Below, piece after piece: positions 44,538 to 54,786 of a stretch of 64,000 bases of DNA. The first letter of the stretch is position 1. Each line of letters opens with the position of its first letter. Under the pieces are notes generated by a model. That model was given only the letters and a program-made list of their open reading frames with translations, did no database searches and had not been told where the DNA came from. Source of the stretch: Lacimicrobium sp. SS2-24 (GTDB taxonomy: Bacteria; Pseudomonadota; Gammaproteobacteria; Enterobacterales; Alteromonadaceae). Both the position numbers and the translations under genes were made by a program. The DNA is taken from contig NZ_NIWW01000003.1 of assembly GCF_002201535.1 (NCBI RefSeq), positions 248,001-312,000 of the forward strand. Reading direction: 5' to 3'.

Positions 44538-47210
44538 TCAGGCGTATAGCGGGTTGAGCTTATCGACATCGATAGAAAACATTTCAATTGCCTCGACAAC
44601 GCGCTTCTTATCAATAGCCCCGGATTTGGCGAGTTCGTAGAGGCTGGCCACGACGATATAAGCCGCATCCACCTCAAAATGGCGACGCAAATTGGCTCGG
44701 CTGTCTGAGCGGCCGAAACCGTCGGTACCCAGCACCCGGTAAGACCCAGGGACAAAACCTCTGATTTGATCTGCATAGGATTTAATGTAATCCGTTGCAG
44801 CAATGGTCGGCCCATCCACACCATCAGCCAGAACCTCGGAGACATAGGGCACTCGCTCCTGCTTGTCAGGATTGAGCATGTTGTGACGCTCACAATCCAG
44901 TCCGTCACGGGCCAGCTCGTTAAACGAGGTCACGCTGTATACTTCAGAGCTGATGCCAAATTTTTCTTTCAGCAATGTTGCCGCTTCCCGCACCTGCAAC
45001 ATGATGGTTCCCGAACCTAGCAGTTTTACACTTTGCTTGGTTTTGGTGGCCTTTACATGGTCCAGCTTGTAGATACCACGAATAATCCCTTCTTCAGAGC
45101 CTTTGGGCATCTGTGGCTGAACATAGTTTTCGTTCATTACCGTCAGGTAATAGAAAACGTTTTCCTGTTCTTCGAACATGCGGCGCATACCGTCCTGAAC
45201 AATCACGGCTACTTCATACCCATAGGTCGGGTCATAACTGACACAATTGGGAATCAGGCCGGCCTGAGTATGGCTATGACCATCCTGATGCTGAAGGCCT
45301 TCGCCGTTAAGAGTGGTACGGCCAGCCGTTCCTCCTACCAGGAAACCACGGCACTGGCTGTCGCCTGCTGCCCAGGCCAGATCGCCAACCCGTTGGAAAC
45401 CGAACATGGAGTAATAGATGTATACCGGTATCATCGGCAGGTCATTGGTCGAATAAGACGTGCCAGCGGCCAGCCATGAGGCCATGGCACCGAGCTCGTT
45501 AATGCCTTCCTGAAGAACCTGACCTTTCTTGTCTTCGCGGTAGTAAGCCACCTGGTCCGCATCCTGAGGTTCATATTTCTGCCCATAATGGGAATAAATC
45601 CCGACCTGGCGGAACAAGCCTTCCATACCGAATGTACGGGCTTCATCAGGAATGATCGGCACAACACGCTGACCCACCTGTTTATCTTTGAGCATCGCAG
45701 TCAGGACTCTGACAAAGGCCATGGTGGTTGAAATTTCACGCTCACCGGAGCCTTTGGTGACCGCTTCAAAGGCTTTCATCGCCGGGGCAGGAAGATTCTC
45801 CGTGGCAGTGGGCCGACGCACTGGCATATATCCTTTGAGCGCGTCACGACGCTCACGCAGATACTTCATCTCTGCACTGTCTTTGTCGAAGCGGAAATAC
45901 GGCAAGTCTTCGAGCTTGTCGTCAGCAACCGGAATGTTAAACCTGTCGCGATATTGCTTGACCGCAGTCATGTCCATTTTCTTAACCTGGTGGGCAATGT
46001 TCTTGCCTTCACCAGCGGCACCCATTCCGTACCCTTTAACGGTTTTAGCCAGAATGACCTGAGGCCGCCCTTTAGTCTCTACGGCCCGTTTATAAGCGGC
46101 ATAGACTTTTACCGGATCATGGCCACCACGATTCAGGCGCCAAATGTCTTCATCAGACATATTGGCCACCATCTCTTTCAGTTCGGGATATTTTCCAAAG
46201 AAGTTATCACGGGTGTATTTACCGCCTTTGGCTTTGTAGTTCTGGTACTCGCCGTCAACGGTTTCATTCATCAGATCGATCAGCTTGCCCTTGGTATCTC
46301 TGGCCAGCAGGGGATCCCAGTAACGCCCCCAGATGACCTTAAACACTTCCCAGCCAGCGCCACGGAAGGTGCCTTCCAGCTCCTGAATGATTTTTCCATT
46401 GCCCCGGACAGGACCGTCCAACCGCTGCAGGTTACAGTTAATCACGAAGGTCAGATTGTCCAGACCTTCACGGGCGGCCAGGCCAATGGCACCGAGGCTC
46501 TCTGGCTCATCACACTCACCATCACCGAGGAAACACCACACTCGTTGATCGGAACAATCTTTAATACCCCGGTCAGTCAGGTACTTCAAAAAGCGCGCCG
46601 TATAGATAGCCTGAATAGGCCCTAAACCCATGGATACGGTGGGGAATTGCCAGAACTCTGGCATCAGCTTGGGGTGAGGGTACGAAGACAAGCCTTTGCC
46701 ATCCACTTCCTGACGGAAGCCATCCAACTGATTTTCGGACAAGCGCCCTTCGATGTAGGCACGAGAATAAATGCCCGGTGCGACGTGACCCTGAATAAAC
46801 AGGAAGTCACCGCCATCTTTGTCGTTCGGCGCCTTAAAGAAATGATTAAAACCAACATCGTATAACATGGCAGATGAAGCGAAACTGGAGATATGGCCTC
46901 CCAGCTCCAGATTCTTTTTTGAAGCCCTTAGTACCATCATCAAAGCATTCCAGCGAATGGCGCTGCGGATCCGGGCTTCGATGCTCTGGTCGCCTGGCAT
47001 AGTCGGCTCCTGACCAGCCGGGATCGTGTTCACGTATGCCGTTGTCGCGGTGTAAGGTAAGTGGGCACCGTTGCGACGAGCCTTTTCGATCAGGGATTCA
47101 AGCAGGAAATGAGCACGATCAGTACCTTCTGTTTCCAATACCGCCTCGAGAGACTCGAGCCATTCTTGTGTTTCCTGTGGATCCACGTCTGGCTTCATCT
47201 GTTCTGCCAT
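44538..47210 (-). CDS. aceE: Pyruvate dehydrogenase E1
   Basis: 890 aa, the length of homodimeric E1 (E. coli 887). The thiamine diphosphate motif is [38 protein letters not shown]. It decarboxylates pyruvate and reductively acetylates lipoyl-E2. The start at 47210 has a GGAAAG site. It is the first structural gene of aceE-aceF, 76 bp after pdhR. Confidence 0.98.
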   Translation of the reverse strand: MAEQMKPDVDPQETQEWLESLEAVLETEGTDRAHFLLESLIEKARRNGAHLPYTATTAYVNTIPAGQEPTMPGDQSIEARIRSAIRWNALMMVLRASKKNLELGGHISSFASSAMLYDVGFNHFFKAPNDKDGGDFLFIQGHVAPGIYSRAYIEGRLSENQLDGFRQEVDGKGLSSYPHPKLMPEFWQFPTVSMGLGPIQAIYTARFLKYLTDRGIKDCSDQRVWCFLGDGECDEPESLGAIGLAAREGLDNLTFVINCNLQRLDGPVRGNGKIIQELEGTFRGAGWEVFKVIWGRYWDPLLARDTKGKLIDLMNETVDGEYQNYKAKGGKYTRDNFFGKYPELKEMVANMSDEDIWRLNRGGHDPVKVYAAYKRAVETKGRPQVILAKTVKGYGMGAAGEGKNIAHQVKKMDMTAVKQYRDRFNIPVADDKLEDLPYFRFDKDSAEMKYLRERRDALKGYMPVRRPTATENLPAPAMKAFEAVTKGSGEREISTTMAFVRVLTAMLKDKQVGQRVVPIIPDEARTFGMEGLFRQVGIYSHYGQKYEPQDADQVAYYREDKKGQVLQEGINELGAMASWLAAGTSYSTNDLPMIPVYIYYSMFGFQRVGDLAWAAGDSQCRGFLVGGTAGRTTLNGEGLQHQDGHSHTQAGLIPNCVSYDPTYGYEVAVIVQDGMRRMFEEQENVFYYLTVMNENYVQPQMPKGSEEGIIRGIYKLDHVKATKTKQSVKLLGSGTIMLQVREAATLLKEKFGISSEVYSVTSFNELARDGLDCERHNMLNPDKQERVPYVSEVLADGVDGPTIAATDYIKSYADQIRGFVPGSYRVLGTDGFGRSDSRANLRRHFEVDAAYIVVASLYELAKSGAIDKKRVVEAIEMFSIDVDKLNPLYA

Positions 47211-47286
47211 AGCGCTTTCCTTTATCTGGTTAGTGAATTCTGTTTACGGACGCCGTTTTGGTCTTTGGCTCCGCAGCTGTTCTGTT

Positions 47287-48066
47287 TCATGGTTTTTCTG
47301 GCATTTCAATACGACGCAGCGAACGCTGCAAATTGCTGTTTTGCCGATTTATATTGAGCAAGGTTTCTTCAATAAACGCCAGGTGTTCATTGCTGGCCAG
47401 TCTGGCCTGCTCCGGGTCACTGGCGACAATTGCATCCAATATTCTTACCCGCTGCCTGTTCATCTGTTCACTGACATCCGGGTCAGCACATAAGACGTCG
47501 AGGTTTCGCCGAATGTTGTCTTCCAATAAAGGTAACAAACCTCGGAAAATATGCAGCATTACCATATTGTGGGAAGCCTGGATCATTTGCTGGTAAAAAC
47601 TGCTCAGCGCTTTTGCCTGTCCAGCCAAATTGTCCGGCTCCTGCTGTTGCAAGGTTTGCACTGCCGTGTATGCGTGCTGGATGTCCTTTTTTTGCGCCTC
47701 GGTTCCCCGCAATGCGGCATAGTATGCCGCCATACCTTCAAGCGCGAGTCGGAATTCGAGCAAGTCAAACTGCGACTCCGGACGCGATGCAATCAGCTCC
47801 AGTAAGGGCGCGTTCTCAAGTAACGCCAGTTCCGACTGCACAAAGGTGCCGCCCCCTTGCTTGCGGTACACCAGTCCCTTGGCTTCGAGCTTTTGAATCG
47901 CCTCACGCAATGATGGACGCGAAACCGCAAATTTTTCGGCCAACTCCCGCTCCGCGGGTAGTCGTTGTCCGGCGGTCAAATTACCATCGAGGATCATGGA
48001 CTCAATTTGTTCCATGATCACATCAGACAGTTTTTTCGCTCGAATTCGTTGCATGATTTGAGTCAT
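47287..48066 (-). CDS. pdhR: Pyruvate-responsive repressor PdhR (GntR/FadR family)
   Basis: 259 aa from the ATG at 48066; the frame continues two codons to a TTG. The winged helix-turn-helix is clear (LSDVIMEQIESMILDGNLTAGQRLPAERELAEKFAVSRPSLREAIQKLEAKGLVYRKQGGGTFV) and is followed by an all-helical FCD effector domain. E. coli PdhR represses the pdhR-aceEF operon until pyruvate binds. The operator-like site at 48073-48087 sits just upstream of the start and supports autoregulation. Confidence 0.95.
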   Translation of the reverse strand: MTQIMQRIRAKKLSDVIMEQIESMILDGNLTAGQRLPAERELAEKFAVSRPSLREAIQKLEAKGLVYRKQGGGTFVQSELALLENAPLLELIASRPESQFDLLEFRLALEGMAAYYAALRGTEAQKKDIQHAYTAVQTLQQQEPDNLAGQAKALSSFYQQMIQASHNMVMLHIFRGLLPLLEDNIRRNLDVLCADPDVSEQMNRQRVRILDAIVASDPEQARLASNEHLAFIEETLLNINRQNSNLQRSLRRIEMPEKP

Positions 48067-48072
48067 TGCCAA

Positions 48073-48087
48073 AATGGTAATACCAAT
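48073..48087. promoter_or_regulatory. PdhR operator
   Basis: On the minus strand the sequence reads ATTGGTATTACCAT, matching the known PdhR consensus ATTGGTNNNACCAAT with one base difference per arm at most. It lies 7 bases upstream of the pdhR start codon, where bound repressor would block transcription or initiation. Confidence 0.82.
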
Positions 48088-48202
48088 TAACCTATTAGCT
48101 TAGTGCAAAATAATTCAAAGGTAAAATAAAGATTCAGTATAGACGGGCGGGGGCTTTATTCGATATCGCAGCCAGACCAGACAATTCAGGCTTTTATTCA
48201 GC

Positions 48203-48213
48203 TGGTCAGACCA
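48203..48213. promoter_or_regulatory. Second GntR/FCD-type operator upstream of pdhR
   Basis: TGGTCAGACCA is a perfect palindrome of the TGGTNNNACCA class bound by PdhR, FadR, LldR and GlcC-type regulators. It is about 140 bp upstream of pdhR. A half-site CCAGACCAGAC lies at about 48171-48182. Two separated sites would allow looping or repression of separate promoters. Confidence 0.55.
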
Positions 48214-48327
48214 AATGCAGAAATAGTGGGTATTTATTCATTTGCGCCGCGACAAGGAGGTACGGCCTCCTTAGCAGGCTGCCCTCCACAGAACCGATGT
48301 GCCTATTAAGGACGCGTGCGCATAGAA

Positions 48328-49152
48328 CTAATTAATAACTCCGCTAAGGGTCAGCAGTGCAACCAGCACCAACAGTGCCATCATGTTTCGTTTCACTAGT
48401 CGCACCATCGTACAGGGCTCTTGTGTACATTCGATGCCCTCAGGCTCTACATATTCTGCGGCCTTAGCCACTTCAGTGACCAGCTTGCGCGCCGTTACCT
48501 CGGTGCTGCCAAGATAATCCAGCCACACTGTCAATGCCCGGGAAAAGTGCCCCACCACCAGCAGTCCAAGTGTATGAACGCGCGCCGGTATCCAGTCAAT
48601 CAGCGTTACCACTTTTTGCCAGCTATCCGACAACGGATGCTTTTGCTGGTGCAGGTAATGGCCCATCGATACCGTGAGTACGTAAAGCAAGGCCCCAGCG
48701 GCACCCAGCAAAACAAACCAGATGGCAACGGCAGCATAGTGACGATAGTTGATCCACACCAGGCATTGCCCGAAGCTATTTTGCGACTCGCACGGATAAC
48801 CCAGTTGCTCGGCATACAATACCGCGGCTTCCGTATCTCCTCGCGACGCGGCTTGCAGATAGCCTCGATAACTTTCGCGCAACCGAGGACAGCCGACACA
48901 TACCATCAGTACAGCAGTATTGACGAGAAAAGTCATAAACATGGCATCGAGTTGATACAGCACCAGCCAGATCAGTATGGCCGGCACCAGTACAACGGCC
49001 AGCAAGGTCTGTAGCGACACGCCCGCTGCAAGAATATCGCGGCGCTGTAACCATGCGAGGTAACGGTCAAAATAGAAGTCCGACCGCCAATAGGTGGTTT
49101 TACTGGTCGCTCTTTCGAGCGCCAGTACCAGCAGTAAACTGATCAGTGTCAT
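48328..49152 (-). CDS. ampE: AmpE-like inner-membrane protein
   Basis: 274 aa, four hydrophobic segments, with the family N-terminus MTLISLLLVLALERATSKTTYWRSDFYFDRYL. AmpE is a predicted membrane signalling protein encoded with the amidase AmpD; its exact job is unresolved. It follows ampD by 97 bp on the same strand and precedes pdhR, the order seen in E. coli (ampD-ampE ... pdhR). The ribosome site is AAGGACA. Confidence 0.9.
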   Translation of the reverse strand: MTLISLLLVLALERATSKTTYWRSDFYFDRYLAWLQRRDILAAGVSLQTLLAVVLVPAILIWLVLYQLDAMFMTFLVNTAVLMVCVGCPRLRESYRGYLQAASRGDTEAAVLYAEQLGYPCESQNSFGQCLVWINYRHYAAVAIWFVLLGAAGALLYVLTVSMGHYLHQQKHPLSDSWQKVVTLIDWIPARVHTLGLLVVGHFSRALTVWLDYLGSTEVTARKLVTEVAKAAEYVEPEGIECTQEPCTMVRLVKRNMMALLVLVALLTLSGVIN

Positions 49153-49249
49153 AACATGTCCTTAGATACCTGATGAAGTCGATGGCCCACCGCTCGACGC
49201 CTGTGTAATCCTCGCCCGGTGCATCCCCTGTTAATGCTCGCCCGATAAT

Positions 49250-49798
49250 TTACCGCATCCGACACAGCTGGCTTCTGAAACCAGACCAATCGAAAGCAGG
49301 ACCGGGATCGGTTTTCCTGCCCGGAGCAATATCACAGTGACCGACAATGCGTCCCAGCGTGATACGCGGATAAGTGTGCATGATATCCCGGCTTAATGTC
49401 AGCAGAGATTTATACTGGTCTGCTGTGTAGGCCTGATGGTCGGTGCCTTCGAGCTCAATACCAATACTAAAATCATTGCAGGCCTGTCGCCCCTGAAAAC
49501 AGGATTTTCCCGCATGCCACGCCCTTTGCGTTGTGGGTACGTACTGAATCATAGTGCCATCACGACGGATTAAAAAGTGACTGGACACCCTTAATCCCCT
49601 CAACCCCGCAAAATAAGGATGCTGACTTTCATCCAGGGTGCCGTTAAAAAGCTCATCGATGTAAGGGCCACCAAATTGTCCCGGGGGCAACGAGATGTTG
49701 TGAATGACCAACAGGCTGATGTCCTGATCGGAACGCGCATCACAATGGGGCGAAGGCTTTTTCGCAGCGGCAGCATGCCAGCCGGAGTCATCGAACAT
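49250..49798 (-). CDS. ampD: 1,6-anhydro-N-acetylmuramyl-L-alanine amidase
   Basis: 182 aa, close to E. coli AmpD along its whole length (LLVIHNISLPPGQFGGPYID, RRDGTMIQYVPTTQRAWHAGKS, CNDFSIGIELEGTDHQAYT, GHCDIAPGRKTDPGPAFDW). Zinc ligands are the His in VIHNIS, the His in GHCDIAP and the Asp in KTDPGP. It is cytoplasmic and cleaves the peptide from anhydromuropeptides during cell-wall recycling, keeping beta-lactamase induction low. It diverges from the aspartyl protease gene by 20 bp. Confidence 0.97.
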   Translation of the reverse strand: MFDDSGWHAAAAKKPSPHCDARSDQDISLLVIHNISLPPGQFGGPYIDELFNGTLDESQHPYFAGLRGLRVSSHFLIRRDGTMIQYVPTTQRAWHAGKSCFQGRQACNDFSIGIELEGTDHQAYTADQYKSLLTLSRDIMHTYPRITLGRIVGHCDIAPGRKTDPGPAFDWSGFRSQLCRMR

Positions 49799-49818
49799 AC
49801 AAAAAGTGAACTGTCAGT

Positions 49819-50397
49819 GTGATTTTAGATACTATATCAGCAGAGAATACTTTTTCAGACGGAAATTCATTGTCAGATCCGACTCAACAAAAATTAGGTC
49901 GCTGGATGTGGGTGTTAGCCTGGTTATTCGGTTTAGGTTTACTCACTCTTTTTTTCGACAAGCAGCTGGCACAGCAATTTAACCCGAATTCAGAGCCCCA
50001 GAGCTATCAGCAGGGTGCTAACGTTGAGGTGAAGCTAAAACGCAATCGCCAGGGTCATTATGTGGCCAGTGGCCTGATCAACCAACAACCGGTCGTATTC
50101 TTACTGGATACCGGGGCGACCCAGGTTTCTGTTCCCATTCATCTGGCGGAGCGACTCAATCTGCAACCCGGCGCCACACAGCGAGTTATGACCGCCAATG
50201 GCAGTATTAACGTGGCCAGGACGCATATTGACAGCCTGCAATTAGGTGATCTGACGCTTTATGATATCGACGCCCACCTCAATCCAGGCATGCAATCAGA
50301 TGCCATATTGCTGGGCATGAGTGCACTGAAACAACTGGACTTCCGCCAGTCGGGCGAGTGGTTGTATCTGACCCCCAACAGTCGCTATCAAAATTAA
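49819..50397 (+). CDS. Membrane-anchored retropepsin-like aspartyl protease (TIGR02281 type)
   Basis: 192 aa from a GTG at 49819; a TTG about 17 codons later is also possible, and neither has a strong ribosome site. One membrane helix (WMWVLAWLFGLGLLTLFF) anchors it. The protease-like domain has VVFLLDTGATQVSVPIHLAERL, with the catalytic DTG, followed by MTANGSINVARTHIDSLQLGDLTLYDIDAHL and the second half ILLGMSALKQLDF. It would face the periplasm as a dimer. The substrate is unknown. It sits between ampD and nadC, which are neighbours in many relatives. Confidence 0.87.
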   Translation: MILDTISAENTFSDGNSLSDPTQQKLGRWMWVLAWLFGLGLLTLFFDKQLAQQFNPNSEPQSYQQGANVEVKLKRNRQGHYVASGLINQQPVVFLLDTGATQVSVPIHLAERLNLQPGATQRVMTANGSINVARTHIDSLQLGDLTLYDIDAHLNPGMQSDAILLGMSALKQLDFRQSGEWLYLTPNSRYQN

Positions 50398-50446
50398 TCT
50401 GCATCCGTCCAGCTAACACAAGGACCTTATGACGCAGGCTTTGGGG

Positions 50447-50452
50447 TATAAT
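50447..50452 (+). promoter_or_regulatory. -10 element of the nadC promoter
   Basis: TATAAT preceded by TTGGGG, 44 bases before the nadC start. No good -35 is found at 16-18 bases, so confidence rests on the perfect -10. Confidence 0.45.
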
Positions 50453-50492
50453 CGGCACAATCACTCACTTAACTCTGTGAACTTCTGGATAA

Positions 50493-51353
<861 letters not shown>

Positions 51354-51414
51354 AGGTCGGCGGGACCAAATTGGCAAACGCGAAGAATCAAGACTTAGGT
51401 ATTAAAGCCAATAC

Positions 51415-51442
51415 TTGTCCGAACGCAAAAGGAGCCTATACT
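51415..51442 (+). promoter_or_regulatory. Candidate sigma-70 promoter for pilA
   Basis: TTGTCC (51415-51420), 16 bases, TATACT (51437-51442), about 100 bases before the pilA start. A weaker sigma-54-like element (TGGCTTGAATATGGT near 51482) overlaps the leader but has GT instead of GC at -12. Confidence 0.5.
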
Positions 51443-51547
51443 GATTCTGGAGAAACAAATCAGGTCAGTACATTTTGTCATCTGGCTTGAATATGGTTCC
51501 TATCAGCAAACTTTACAGCATCAATAACGATGCACTGGAGATAAACG

Positions 51548-51961
51548 ATGAAAACTCAGATGACTAACAACAAGGGTTTTACCCTGATTGAATTGATGAT
51601 TGTAGTGGCCATTATCGGTATTTTGGCTGCCATCGCGTTGCCCGCGTACCAAACATACACCAAGAAAGCGAAATTTTCAGAAGTAATGCTGGCAACCAGC
51701 GCCTTCAAAACCGCATTCGAAGTATCAGCTCAGGGCGGACGTTTAGCTGCGTTGGCTGATGCAGATGCCGGTACTAATGGTATTCCTGCTGCTGTAGGTG
51801 CCTCTGGTGTGGTCAACTCTGTGACAATGGTAGATGGTGTCATTACCGCAACAGGTACAGCTGAAGTGGATAGTGTTACCTACACCTTGACTCCTGATGG
51901 CGTTACTGCGCCGATTCAATGGACTGAAGGTGGTACATGTATCGCCGCGGGACTCTGCTAA
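51548..51961 (+). CDS. pilA: Type IV major pilin
   Basis: 137 aa. A short positively charged leader ends at Gly10, followed by [31 protein letters not shown]. Cleavage by PilD comes before Phe11, and Glu5 of the mature pilin is present. The globular part is Ala/Gly/Val-rich. The only two cysteines close a very small C-terminal loop (CIAAGLC), much shorter than the usual 20-residue D-region. The ribosome site is GGAG. A terminator directly after the gene fits a highly expressed major pilin. Confidence 0.95.
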   Translation: MKTQMTNNKGFTLIELMIVVAIIGILAAIALPAYQTYTKKAKFSEVMLATSAFKTAFEVSAQGGRLAALADADAGTNGIPAAVGASGVVNSVTMVDGVITATGTAEVDSVTYTLTPDGVTAPIQWTEGGTCIAAGLC

Positions 51962-52007
51962 GCCGAGCTGAACCTTCCTCGAGCTTCTATAGCAAATCGT
52001 AAAGTGC

Positions 52008-52036
52008 AAGCCCGCAGTTAGCGGGCTTTATTTTTT
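52008..52036 (+). terminator. Terminator between pilA and pilC
   Basis: Perfect 8-bp stem AAGCCCGC/GCGGGCTT, loop AGTTA, followed by TATTTTTT. It would let pilA be expressed far above pilC, with pilC reached by readthrough. Confidence 0.93.
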
Positions 52037-52047
52037 AAGGCTGGAAT

Positions 52048-53265
52048 ATGGCTAAAGCAAAATCACTGGATATCTTTGTCTGGCAGGGTAAAAACCGAAA
52101 GGGGCAGCAGGTAAAAGGCGAAATCAGCGCCAAGTCGATAACCGAAGCGCGTAATTTGCTCAGACGCCAGGGAGTCTCCGCCACTAAGGTCAAAAAATTT
52201 GCCAAACCCTTGTTTGGTAAAGGTGCCTCCAAGGTTAATGCTCAAGATATTTGTCTTATTTCTCGCCAGATCGCCACCATGCTCGGCGCTGGCGTCACCC
52301 TGATTCAGACCATTGATATGATAGCCGAGGGCCATTCTAAGGCCAGTGTACGTAAGATGCTGACCGATATCGGCAATGAAGTAAAAGCCGGAAACCCGCT
52401 TTCTTCAGCATTGCGCAAGCATCCGGACCAATTTGAGGATCTGTACTGCGATCTGGTTGAGACCGGTGAACAGTCCGGTGCGCTGGAAACCATCTATGAT
52501 CGTATTGCCACCTATAAAGAAAAAGCCGAAGCGCTAAAATCCAAGATAAAAAAGGCCATGTTCTACCCCATTGCCGTTGTTGTAGTGGCCTTTATCGTTA
52601 CCACTATACTGCTGGTGTTTGTGGTGCCCCAGTTTGAAGAGATTTTCAGTAGTTTTGGAGCTGAGTTACCTGCTTTCACCCAATTGGTACTTGGCATATC
52701 GAGGTTCGTGCAGGATAACGGTCTTTACATAGCGGCAGCCATGTTTGTAGGCGCTATTCTCTTTGCTCGAGCCTACAAGAAATCCCGGGCTCTGCGAGAT
52801 AAAATTGACAGAAAGATCCTCAAAGTTCCAGTTATTGGTGAAATACTCAAAAAAGCCTCCATCGCCCGTTTTACCAGAACCTTGTCTACCACCTTTGCCG
52901 CCGGTGTTCCTCTAATAGGAGCTCTGGAGTCGGCTGCCGGGGCTGCCGGCAATGCGGTATTCCGCGATGCTATCCTTTACGTTCGCAAGGAAGTCTCCGG
53001 AGGGATGCCGATGAATGTGGCCATGCGTGCTACCGCCGTGTTTCCGGATATGGTCACGCAAATGATCGCCATCGGAGAAGAATCCGGTGCAGTGGATGAT
53101 ATGCTCAGCAAAATTGCCACCATTTATGAGCGTGAGGTGGATGATATGGTAGATGGACTCACCAGCCTGCTCGAACCCATGATCATGGCGGTGCTGGGTG
53201 TCGTCATTGGTGGTCTGATTGTGGCCATGTACCTGCCTATCTTTCAGATGGGGCATGTGGTTTAA
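52048..53265 (+). CDS. pilC: Type IV pilus inner-membrane platform protein
   Basis: 405 aa, the usual PilC length. It has two GspF domains, each with the pattern ISRQIATMLGAGVTLIQTIDMIAEG and ARFTRTLSTTFAAGVPLIGALESAA, and three membrane helices. It forms the platform that couples the PilB/PilT motors to pilin assembly. Just 11 bases separate the start from the pilA terminator. The ATPase gene pilB, normally between pilA and pilC, is absent here. Confidence 0.96.
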   Translation: MAKAKSLDIFVWQGKNRKGQQVKGEISAKSITEARNLLRRQGVSATKVKKFAKPLFGKGASKVNAQDICLISRQIATMLGAGVTLIQTIDMIAEGHSKASVRKMLTDIGNEVKAGNPLSSALRKHPDQFEDLYCDLVETGEQSGALETIYDRIATYKEKAEALKSKIKKAMFYPIAVVVVAFIVTTILLVFVVPQFEEIFSSFGAELPAFTQLVLGISRFVQDNGLYIAAAMFVGAILFARAYKKSRALRDKIDRKILKVPVIGEILKKASIARFTRTLSTTFAAGVPLIGALESAAGAAGNAVFRDAILYVRKEVSGGMPMNVAMRATAVFPDMVTQMIAIGEESGAVDDMLSKIATIYEREVDDMVDGLTSLLEPMIMAVLGVVIGGLIVAMYLPIFQMGHVV

Positions 53266-53298
53266 TCCGGGGCACTTAAACCGGCTTGAGAATTCACG

Positions 53299-53898
53299 AT
53301 GCGGGAAAATCTTTTTGTATTGCTTTTACTTGTCTTTGGCAGCCTGACAGTACAGGCCCAAATAGTGCGGCCAGCACCGCTGGTATCTATTGCCACCCAT
53401 GATGCGTTTTTTGAAAAAATACAAGCTCACTGTGGCAACGCCTATGCGGGCAAAGTTGCTGTAGATTCGCCCCCCCAACCTGGATTTGAAGGTCCTCTGG
53501 TGATGCATATACGTCAATGCCAGCCACATCAATTGCACATTCCCTTTCATGTGGCCGATGATCATTCCCGGACATGGATCCTCACCAAAACCGGCTCTGG
53601 TATCAGCCTTAAACATGATCATCGCGATGAGGATGGCTCCTACGACTCTCTCACCATGTATGGTGGCCATACCACAGATGCCGGTTGGGATAATGTCCAA
53701 TCCTTTCCTGCGGACCAGTATTCACGGGAACTCTTCGTTAAAGAGGGGCTGCCACAATCCAATACCAATGTCTGGAAAATATACATATACCCCGAACGTT
53801 TTACCTACCGACTTATCCGCGAAGGTCGCGAGTTTCGGGTTGACTTTGATCTGACCAAACCTGTCACGCCCCCGCTCCCTCCGTGGGGATATGAGTAG
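53299..53898 (+). CDS. Exported protein of unknown function inside the pil cluster
   Basis: 199 aa. A signal peptide (LFVLLLLVFGSLTVQA) is followed by a domain with VSIATHDAFFEKIQAHCGNAYAGKV, LVMHIRQC, and KHDHRDEDGSYDSLTMYGGHTTDAG, rich in His and Asp. Two cysteines (HCGNAY and IRQC) could form a disulfide in the periplasm. I do not recognise a named family. It lies between pilC (33 bp before) and pilD (15 bp after) on the same strand, so it is transcribed with them, but nothing in the sequence ties it to pili; it may be a passenger. Confidence 0.78.
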   Translation: MRENLFVLLLLVFGSLTVQAQIVRPAPLVSIATHDAFFEKIQAHCGNAYAGKVAVDSPPQPGFEGPLVMHIRQCQPHQLHIPFHVADDHSRTWILTKTGSGISLKHDHRDEDGSYDSLTMYGGHTTDAGWDNVQSFPADQYSRELFVKEGLPQSNTNVWKIYIYPERFTYRLIREGREFRVDFDLTKPVTPPLPPWGYE

Positions 53899-53913
53899 TA
53901 ACAGGGCATAACG

Positions 53914-54786
53914 ATGAACGATTTAAGCACTTTACTGCAAGACTCACCAATCCTTCTCATTGGCCTGTGCGTGACTTTAGGGCTTATGGTGGGAAGCTTT
54001 CTCAATGTGGTGATACACCGCCTGCCGATAATGATGGAGCGGAGCTGGAAACAGGAATATCAAAGCTACTTTCATGATGAACAGGTGAGTAAAGCGGAAA
54101 CCTATAATCTGGTGAAGCCGGATTCAGCCTGTCCGGGTTGTGGTCATAAAATTCGCGCCTGGGAGAACATTCCTCTACTAAGTTGGCTGGTACTCAAAGG
54201 TAAATGCAGTCAATGCAATATCGCCATCTCGGCGCGTTACCCTATGGTTGAACTGCTGACGGGTATTCTCAGTGGCTGGGTGGCCTGGCATTTTGGCTAT
54301 GGTCTGCCTCTGATAGCCGGACTGGTCCTCACGTGGCTACTGGTGGCCATGACGTTTATTGATCTGGACAAAATGTTACTTCCCGATCAATTGACACTGC
54401 CCTTACTCTGGCTCGGACTGTTGCTCAGTATCCAGCATACCTTTGTCTCGCCACAAGACGCCATTATCGGTGCCGCGGCCGGTTATCTCAGTTTGTGGTC
54501 TGTGTATTGGGGCTTTAAATTACTCACGGGTAAAGAAGGCATGGGCTATGGCGACTTCAAGCTACTTGCCGCTCTGGGTGCATGGGTAGGCTGGCAATAC
54601 CTGCCTATGATTATTCTGCTGTCTTCCTTTGTCGGCGCTGTGCTTGGCCTCATTATGCTCTCTGTGCAGGGCAAGGACAAAGGCCAGGCTATCCCCTTTG
54701 GTCCTTACCTCGCCGTTGCTGGCTGGATAACCTTTATGTATGGCTCTCAGTTGAGTGACTTATACTGGTCCTGGATGCTGACATGA
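53914..54786 (+). CDS. pilD: Prepilin peptidase / N-methyltransferase
   Basis: 290 aa. There is a zinc-binding motif in the N-terminal cytoplasmic loop (SACPGCGHKIRAWENIPLLSWLVLKGKCSQC), catalytic aspartates in FIDLDKMLLPDQL and GMGYGDFKLLA, and about eight membrane helices. It removes the leader of PilA and other pseudopilins and methylates the new N-terminus. The stop overlaps the coaE start by 4 bp. Confidence 0.97.
   Translation: MNDLSTLLQDSPILLIGLCVTLGLMVGSFLNVVIHRLPIMMERSWKQEYQSYFHDEQVSKAETYNLVKPDSACPGCGHKIRAWENIPLLSWLVLKGKCSQCNIAISARYPMVELLTGILSGWVAWHFGYGLPLIAGLVLTWLLVAMTFIDLDKMLLPDQLTLPLLWLGLLLSIQHTFVSPQDAIIGAAAGYLSLWSVYWGFKLLTGKEGMGYGDFKLLAALGAWVGWQYLPMIILLSSFVGAVLGLIMLSVQGKDKGQAIPFGPYLAVAGWITFMYGSQLSDLYWSWMLT

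Noticed and set aside
48257-48275. AAGGAGG/CCTCCTT hairpin as the ampE terminator
   Set aside because: The stem is real, but no U-run follows on the minus strand and it lies about 50 bp past the gene. Left out as a feature.
51482-51497. Sigma-54 promoter for pilA
   Set aside because: TGGCTTGAATATGGT has GT rather than the near-invariant GC at -12. A sigma-70 candidate fits at least as well.
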